Both the position numbers and the translations under genes were made by a program. Shown here in pieces: positions 7,226 through 10,820 of a stretch of 10,820 bases of DNA (position 1 is the stretch's first letter; the number at the start of each line of letters is the position of its first letter). The stretch comes from Chloroflexota bacterium (lineage in GTDB: Bacteria > Chloroflexota > Limnocylindria > Limnocylindrales > CSP1-4), in NCBI GenBank assembly GCA_004298915.1, contig SCTE01000325.1, forward strand, positions 1 to 10,820. The letters run 5' to 3'. The notes under the pieces are model-generated. The model ran no database searches. It was not told where the DNA came from and saw only the letters and a list, made by a program, of their open reading frames with translations.

Positions 7226-7920
7226 CCAGCGGCCAGCCCTTCGCCGATCGGCGCCAGTCGGCCCACAGGGCTTGTTCGGTGAATTCGCCCTCGATCCAGA
7301 ATCAGGGACCGGGTCGCGATGGATCGGCTTCGTTGATCGTCGTGGGTCGCGATGACGACCAGACGACCCAGATCGCGCGCGACAGCCAGTGCCTGGGCGA
7401 CGCGATCGGCCGCAGCGTTGTCAAGGCCGGCGAACGGTTCGTCGACCAGGATGACGTCCGGATCCGTCGCGAGCAGACGGGCCAGCCCGACGCGCCGCCT
7501 CGTCCCCGCCGAGAGATCCCCGACCCGCCGGTCGGCGTGGGTCGCGACCCCCAGCATCTCGAGCTGTTCCAACGCGCCATCGCGGCGTCGATGAGCGAGT
7601 CCGGCCGCGAGCTCGACGTTCTCGCGGGCCGTGAGGTCTTCGAACAGGTGCGTCGCATGGCCGACCAAGCCGACGATGGTCCGATCAGGCTGCGGATTGC
7701 CAGAGGTCCGGACGGTGCCGCGGGTCGGTGCGAGGGTTCCGGCCAGGATCTTGAGGAGCGTCGACTTTCCGGACCCGTTGCCACCCAGGACGCTGATCAA
7801 CTCGCCCGACCGTGCATCGAGATCCATCTCCCAGATGGCGACGGTCTCGCCAAAGAGTTTCGTCACAGATCGGGCAAGGATCGAGACCGTCGAACCGCGG
7901 TTGAGCGACACAGCGCGCAC
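7222..7920 (-). CDS. ccmA: CcmA, ABC transporter ATPase of cytochrome c maturation
   Basis: The cytoplasmic ATPase that powers CcmB and release of haem-loaded CcmE. About 232 residues with a complete ATP-binding cassette: Walker A GGNGSGKS (46-53), the CcmA-style VGHATHLFEDLTARENVEL segment (86-104) in place of a normal Q-loop, signature LSAGTRRRVGLARLL (136-150; Thr where many ABC proteins have Gln), Walker B VILVDEP (156-162) and the switch histidine in VIATHD (H193). The start is uncertain. GTG 7920 has GAGG four bases upstream; GTG 7911 is the alternative, nine bases further in. The frame is open to 8169, but that part overlaps the divergent promoter and blaI-like gene. First gene of the operon, transcribed divergently from the BlaI-type repressor with an operator-like dyad between them. 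Confidence 0.95.
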   Translation of the reverse strand: MRAVSLNRGSTVSILARSVTKLFGETVAIWEMDLDARSGELISVLGGNGSGKSTLLKILAGTLAPTRGTVRTSGNPQPDRTIVGLVGHATHLFEDLTARENVELAAGLAHRRRDGALEQLEMLGVATHADRRVGDLSAGTRRRVGLARLLATDPDVILVDEPFAGLDNAAADRVAQALAVARDLGRLVVIATHDDQRSRSIATRSLILDRGRIHRTSPVGRLAPIGEGLAAG

Positions 7921-7951
7921 AGGACCTCGTCTGCTCAAGCCGATCTCCGAA

Positions 7952-7974
7952 GTACGACAGACCCGTAGTATATG
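7952..7974. promoter_or_regulatory. Candidate BlaI-type operator in the ccmA/blaI divergent promoter region
   Basis: An imperfect dyad, TACGAC-N6-GTAGTA (7953-7970), in the 176-base gap between ccmA and the BlaI-family gene. The half-sites resemble the TACTACA/TGTAGTA halves of BlaI/MecI operators, though the spacing is wider than the classical one. The site overlaps -10-like elements in both directions: TATACT on the minus strand (7972-7967, toward ccmA) and TAGTAT on the plus strand (7966-7971, toward blaI). No good -35 was seen for either. A second site of the same design lies upstream of the Lgt-like gene. Binding by the neighbouring repressor is inferred. Confidence 0.5.
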
Positions 7975-8086
7975 GCCTCGGCAGGCGGGGGCTCGGGCGG
8001 AGCCTCGCGACGGACCGGCGGCTAGCGTCCGAGTCGCCGGGTCCCCAGGGCTCGCCGCTCCGGTGGTAGGCTCCGGAGACAGCAGC

Positions 8087-8090
8087 AGGA
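8087..8090 (+). promoter_or_regulatory. Ribosome binding site of the BlaI-type gene
   Basis: AGGA six bases before ATG 8097, supporting that start for the repressor gene. Confidence 0.6.
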
Positions 8091-8096
8091 CGCTCC

Positions 8097-8492
8097 ATGA
8101 CCCGAAATCCGCGCATCGAAGATGTCCTCGGCCCGTTGGCGTCTGCGATCGTCCGCGAAGTCGGTGCACGGGGCGAGGCGACGGTCACGGACATCGTGGC
8201 TGCGCTGCGAGGCAGCCAGTCGCGCGACCATGCGTACACGACGATCATGACCGTCATGTCCCGACTCGCCGAACGTGGCGTCCTCACCCGCGAACGGCGG
8301 GGCCGCCAATTCGCCTACCGGACAACGGCACCCGAACGCGAACTCATCGACGAATTGAGCGGCCGTGCCGTCGACAAGCTCGTCGATCGATTTGGCAGCG
8401 CAGCACTGCGTCATTTCGCCGCCCATCTCTCCGAACTGGATCCGGAGACGCGAGCGCGGCTCGAATCCCTCGCCGATGGTTCCGATGACTGA
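8097..8492 (+). CDS. BlaI/MecI/CopY-family transcriptional repressor
   Basis: A 131-residue winged-helix repressor of the BlaI/MecI family, normally a dimer on a TACA/TGTA-type dyad that is removed by proteolysis when a partner M56 membrane protease is activated. The family features are in order: LGPLASAIVREVGARGEATV (11-30) as the first helices, AYTTIMTVMSRLAERGVL (46-63) as the recognition helix and turn, the wing RERRGRQFAYR (65-75), then a C-terminal helical dimerisation region (about 77-125). The start is ATG 8097. The stop lies eight bases inside the following protease gene, so the two are coupled. The target is not proven. No beta-lactamase gene is present; the gene is divergent from the ccm operon, and candidate operators lie before ccmA/blaI and before the Lgt-like gene. 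Confidence 0.92.
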   Translation: MTRNPRIEDVLGPLASAIVREVGARGEATVTDIVAALRGSQSRDHAYTTIMTVMSRLAERGVLTRERRGRQFAYRTTAPERELIDELSGRAVDKLVDRFGSAALRHFAAHLSELDPETRARLESLADGSDD

Positions 8493-9207
8493 CCCACGGA
8501 TCGGTGGAGCCATCGCCATGGTTCTGGGTGTCCTCGGGTGGTGCGTGGCCTTCGGTGCGCTGCTGGGGGGAGATCCGATGATCGCCTTCGAGATCGGCGG
8601 CGCGGCGCTCGTGCTCCTTTGGGCGGTGCTGGTGGTTCGCGAGGTGCTTGAATCGCGCAGAGTCGCCGCCGTGCTGACGATCGACTCCGAGCCGGGGGTA
8701 TTTTTCGGCGTCGCCTGCCGGGTGACGCCCGCCCTGGCGATGGATGCCCTGGTCCTGGGGTCGCTGCGGCCACAGGTGTTCGTGGGCGCGGAACTCGTCG
8801 TGAGCCTGATGGACTGCGAGCTCGAGGCCGTGATGTTCCACGAAGACCATCATCGACGCACGCGAGCACCGCTCCGAGCCGCTGCGCTTGGGGCCTGGCT
8901 GCGCATCACGGGGCGGTCAAACCACCTTCGAACCGTCTTGCTGGGTCGGCTCACGGCGCTCGAAACGTTGGCCGATGCGGATGCAATCCGGCGGGGATCG
9001 ACGCCTCGGTCCCTTGCCGCTGCCCTCCTCAAGGGCGACCTCAGCATCCATCCCGTGGCCTTCACCTACGGGACACAACTTCGGGTTGAGCGACTCCTGG
9101 AGCACGCGTCTGGGATTCCGGATCGGTCCCGCCCGGCGCCACCCTACGAATGGCTCCCAATCGCGTTCGTGGCTATCACGTCGCTCATCTGTCACGCGAG
9201 TCTGTAA
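8485..9207 (+). CDS. Small M56/M48-like membrane zinc protease, BlaR1-core-like without a sensor domain
   Basis: Probably the signalling protease that inactivates the adjacent BlaI-type repressor. The protein is 240 residues. Two N-terminal membrane helices (about 8-28 and 33-52) are followed by a cytoplasmic-type metalloprotease region with a complete gluzincin zinc site: HEDHH at 119-123 (H119, E120, H123) and ETLAD at 160-164 (E160, D164). A last hydrophobic segment lies at about 224-238. It lacks the long extracellular penicillin-binding domain of BlaR1/MecR1, which are near 600 residues, so it either senses something through its membrane helices or depends on another protein. The start is ATG 8485, overlapping the repressor gene by eight bases; ATG 8476 is also possible. 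The frame is open to 8365 but that part lies inside the repressor gene. Proteolysis of the neighbour is inferred from the BlaI/BlaR1 paradigm. Confidence 0.85.
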   Translation: MTDPRIGGAIAMVLGVLGWCVAFGALLGGDPMIAFEIGGAALVLLWAVLVVREVLESRRVAAVLTIDSEPGVFFGVACRVTPALAMDALVLGSLRPQVFVGAELVVSLMDCELEAVMFHEDHHRRTRAPLRAAALGAWLRITGRSNHLRTVLLGRLTALETLADADAIRRGSTPRSLAAALLKGDLSIHPVAFTYGTQLRVERLLEHASGIPDRSRPAPPYEWLPIAFVAITSLICHASL

Positions 9208-9208
9208 G

Positions 9209-9238
9209 CGGGCCCACGGGCCGCACGTCTGGGGCCCG
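9209..9238. terminator. Possible bidirectional terminator hairpin between convergent genes
   Basis: In the 39-base gap between the convergent protease and Lgt-like genes, CGGGCCC (9209-9215) pairs perfectly with GGGCCCG (9232-9238). A competing smaller hairpin lies at 9208-9224. There is no T run on either side, so it is not a classical intrinsic terminator; position is the main argument. Confidence 0.3.
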
Positions 9239-9246
9239 ACTCGGAG

Positions 9247-10488
9247 TTACGCGCCCTGGACGGCGATCAGGACCAGAACAACGACCACAACAACCGCGGC
9301 CGCGACACCAGTCAGTGACACGGTTCGAGCCAACTTCCGTCGCTCGACCCTCAGCCGCAGAAGGATCTGCCGCACGATCGCGTAGGCCGCGAACGCCGCG
9401 GCAAAGGTCACCCCCGGGATCGGCACGACGCTCCCGACAACGAGCCCGAGCGTGACGAGCCCTATGACGAGTCCGGCACCGGATTCCAGGAGCTGCGTCG
9501 GGACGCGGCGAGCGCCGAGCCTTCGGTCCGATGACCAGATCCCCCAGCGCGACGCCGTGCATCGACCGGCACAGCAGCCGGTCAGGAAGCAGCCGACCCG
9601 TCCGATCGCGACCGCGGCGAAGATCCCCGGCGTGCTGGCGTCGAGCACCACACCGATCGGCAGGTCGAACTGGAACAGCGTAACGGCCGCCACGACCGGC
9701 ACGACGATCAGGAACCCGTCCACGGCCCACCCACCGCGGATGATCGATTCGTCCGGGTGGAGGACGGCGTACCAGAGCTTCGCGCCGATGAGGCCTGCGG
9801 TAATCGCGATCGCCGAGGCGGTCAGGGCGCGGCCGACGGAGACGCTCCCGCTGCCACTGCCGAGGATGGCTGCCTGGATCAGGAGTGCGGAGGCTATTCC
9901 GAAGATCGCCAGGACGAAGTACAACCCGGGCACGACCGCGGGCTGGCGGGCGACCGGCGCCAGCAGCGCCCAGCGCGTCGCAATCGGTGTCTCCGCTCCG
10001 TCGATGACTGACCAGCGACGCCATGACCAGACCGCCCGCGCAAGCTGTCGAGTCCCCGTCATCCTCGCGCTTCGCGAGACACGATCTCGGTCTCGGGAAT
10101 CGCCGATCACTTCGCCCGTGACTGTCCATTCCCCGGCCTTGATCCCGTAGACCCATGTAGTGATCGATACGCGGCCCGAGCCCGGGACGATGCCGTCGAC
10201 CGATTCGTCCCTTGTGAACTCCTCGTCATGCCGTGGGGTGCCATGAGCCGCAGCGTGGCGTCCGTGGAACCGGACGCTTATCGAGTACGGTTCCCCGAGC
10301 TCATCGCCGCTATCAATCCAGAAACTCGCAACCAGAGCCTGCGGTTCATCCGCGTCCGAGGCGGTTGCGGGGTTGGAGGACGCCCGGTCGACCGGAGCCG
10401 CCACGACCGAGCGCGCGGTCATTGGCAGGGTACGTGCGGACGGTCGATCGCGCACCTTGGAGCGCTTCGTCACACGTCGTCGCGCCAT
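9247..10488 (-). CDS. Lgt-superfamily membrane protein with an N-terminal soluble domain
   Basis: Related to prolipoprotein diacylglyceryl transferase (Lgt), which attaches diacylglycerol to lipoprotein cysteines, but activity is uncertain. It has 413 residues from ATG 10488, against about 260-300 for typical Lgt. Residues 50-129 form an extra, probably beta-rich soluble domain (ASFWIDSGDELGEPYSISVR, then ITTWVYGIKAGEWTVTGEVIG). The Lgt-like membrane part spans about 170-413. It keeps GRVGCFLTGCCAGRCTASRWG (296-316), aligned with the GRxxNFxNxExxGRxT signature, including its arginines. PTQLLESGAG (330-339) matches the PSQLYEA-type motif. The segment RGGWAVDGF (251-259) aligns with the catalytic GGxxxHGG region but has Asp in place of His. 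The chosen start has AAGGA ten bases upstream (10503-10499); the in-frame ATG at 10551 falls inside the candidate operator. It could be a related acyl-modifying enzyme or a degenerate Lgt. Confidence 0.78.
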   Translation of the reverse strand: MARRRVTKRSKVRDRPSARTLPMTARSVVAAPVDRASSNPATASDADEPQALVASFWIDSGDELGEPYSISVRFHGRHAAAHGTPRHDEEFTRDESVDGIVPGSGRVSITTWVYGIKAGEWTVTGEVIGDSRDRDRVSRSARMTGTRQLARAVWSWRRWSVIDGAETPIATRWALLAPVARQPAVVPGLYFVLAIFGIASALLIQAAILGSGSGSVSVGRALTASAIAITAGLIGAKLWYAVLHPDESIIRGGWAVDGFLIVVPVVAAVTLFQFDLPIGVVLDASTPGIFAAVAIGRVGCFLTGCCAGRCTASRWGIWSSDRRLGARRVPTQLLESGAGLVIGLVTLGLVVGSVVPIPGVTFAAAFAAYAIVRQILLRLRVERRKLARTVSLTGVAAAVVVVVVLVLIAVQGA

Positions 10489-10548
10489 CGCGAAGGTATC
10501 CTTCCCGTAACGTCGTCTGGGCGGTCCACCTCCACTGGCACCCGCCGT

Positions 10549-10571
10549 CATCTACTACATTGGGATAGTAC
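10549..10571. promoter_or_regulatory. Second candidate BlaI-type operator, upstream of the Lgt-like gene
   Basis: Read on the minus strand, this is TACTAT-N6-GTAGTA, the same layout as the site before ccmA/blaI. The two 23-base windows agree at 14 positions: GTAC, one A, all of GTAGTA and a trailing ATG. An exact TACTA...TAGTA inverted repeat is embedded (spacing 8). TACTAT is also a plausible -10 for the Lgt-like gene, which would give a leader of about 70 bases to ATG 10488. No good -35 was seen. The repressor link is inferred. Confidence 0.5.
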
Positions 10572-10600
10572 ATTGATTTTCTGCACGACCCGTCTGCCCG

Positions 10601-10619
10601 GAGCGCAGCGAAGTCGAAG
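10601..10619. repeat. Possible dispersed intergenic repeat fragment
   Basis: GAGCGCAGCGAAGTCGAAG resembles short intergenic elements (CTTCGACTTCGCTGCGCTC in the other direction) that recur in many GC-rich environmental genomes. Only one copy is present in this window, so repetitiveness is recalled rather than shown. Confidence 0.25.
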
Positions 10620-10667
10620 TGAGGCGCCCGACGTTCGGCCGGACCACGTCATGTTCGCCTGCTCGGG

Positions 10668-10820
10668 TTGATCCTCGGAGTCTCGCTCGTGATCGCGGCG
10701 GTCCTCTCGCTGGCCCGGAGCCTCAACCTCGTAGCGACACCGCCCGCGTTCCCGAGCTCGGCGACTCTCGTGGATCGACTGCTGGGGCAGGGGGATTTCC
10801 GGCGTCGAATCTGGCCATTC
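10668..10820 (+). CDS. N-terminus of a membrane-anchored protein (partial, right edge)
   Basis: An open plus-strand frame runs from a stop at 10620-10622 to the window edge with strongly coding-like codons. The translated part has one hydrophobic helix (ILGVSLVIAAVLSLARSLNL) followed by TPPAFPSSATLVDRLLGQGD and an Arg-rich end, consistent with a membrane anchor leading into a domain beyond the window. No family is recognised. The start is unclear: no ATG is in frame. TTG 10668 is the first common start and GTG 10689 the next; neither has a clear ribosome binding site. The gene is divergent from the Lgt-like gene and could share its regulatory region. Confidence 0.45.
   Translation, partial: MILGVSLVIAAVLSLARSLNLVATPPAFPSSATLVDRLLGQGDFRRRIWPF

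Noticed and set aside
7921..8169. N-terminal extension of ccmA
   Set aside because: It would cover the divergent promoter and the start of the repressor gene, and the added residues are not ABC-like.
10489..10551. Upstream ATG (10551) as start of the Lgt-like gene
   Set aside because: The ATG lies within the operator-like dyad and lacks a ribosome binding site, whereas ATG 10488 has AAGGA upstream.
1..10820. CRISPR arrays, tRNA or rRNA genes, insertion sequences
   Set aside because: No spaced direct repeats, no RNA-gene-like segments and no transposase motifs or terminal repeats were seen on either strand.

Overview
This is a GC-rich bacterial window. Its core is a complete System I (Ccm) cytochrome c maturation operon on the minus strand, about 1624 to 7920. 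The genes run ccmA-B-C-D-E-F-G-H, and ccmH is fused to a CcmI-like TPR region. The proteins contain the expected key residues: the Walker motifs of CcmA, the WWD motifs of CcmC and CcmF, the HxxxY haem site of CcmE, WCxxC in CcmG and LRCPTCQ in CcmH. Nearly every junction is a 4-base ATGA or GTGA stop/start overlap, so one polycistronic and translationally coupled message is likely. The base composition, System I Ccm in a non-proteobacterial style, a cellulose-synthase-like glycosyltransferase and a BlaI/M56-type pair suggest a Chloroflexota-like soil or aquatic lineage. This taxonomic guess is weak and is not proven by the sequence.

Left flank (1 to 1623). A membrane-anchored GT2 glycosyltransferase runs off the left edge on the minus strand. 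A small single-domain LuxR-type HTH protein lies immediately upstream of it, and their stop and start sit within seven bases. About 390 bases between this regulator and ccmH hold no convincing gene.

Right flank (7921 to 10820). Divergent from ccmA is a two-gene plus-strand unit. It encodes a BlaI/MecI-family repressor and an overlapping small membrane metalloprotease with HExxH and ExxAD. The protease resembles the BlaR1/M56 core but has no sensor domain. Convergent with this unit, on the minus strand, is an Lgt-superfamily membrane protein with an added N-terminal soluble domain and altered catalytic motifs. At the extreme right a plus-strand membrane-anchored protein begins and runs off the edge.

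The most interesting signal is a shared imperfect dyad, TAC[G/T]A[C/T]-N6-GTAGTA. One copy lies in the ccmA/blaI divergent promoter region (7952-7974) and one upstream of the Lgt-like gene (10549-10571). Both overlap -10-like elements. This suggests one regulon in which the BlaI-type repressor and its protease control themselves, the Lgt-like protein and possibly the whole cytochrome c maturation operon. The link is inferred from sequence only.
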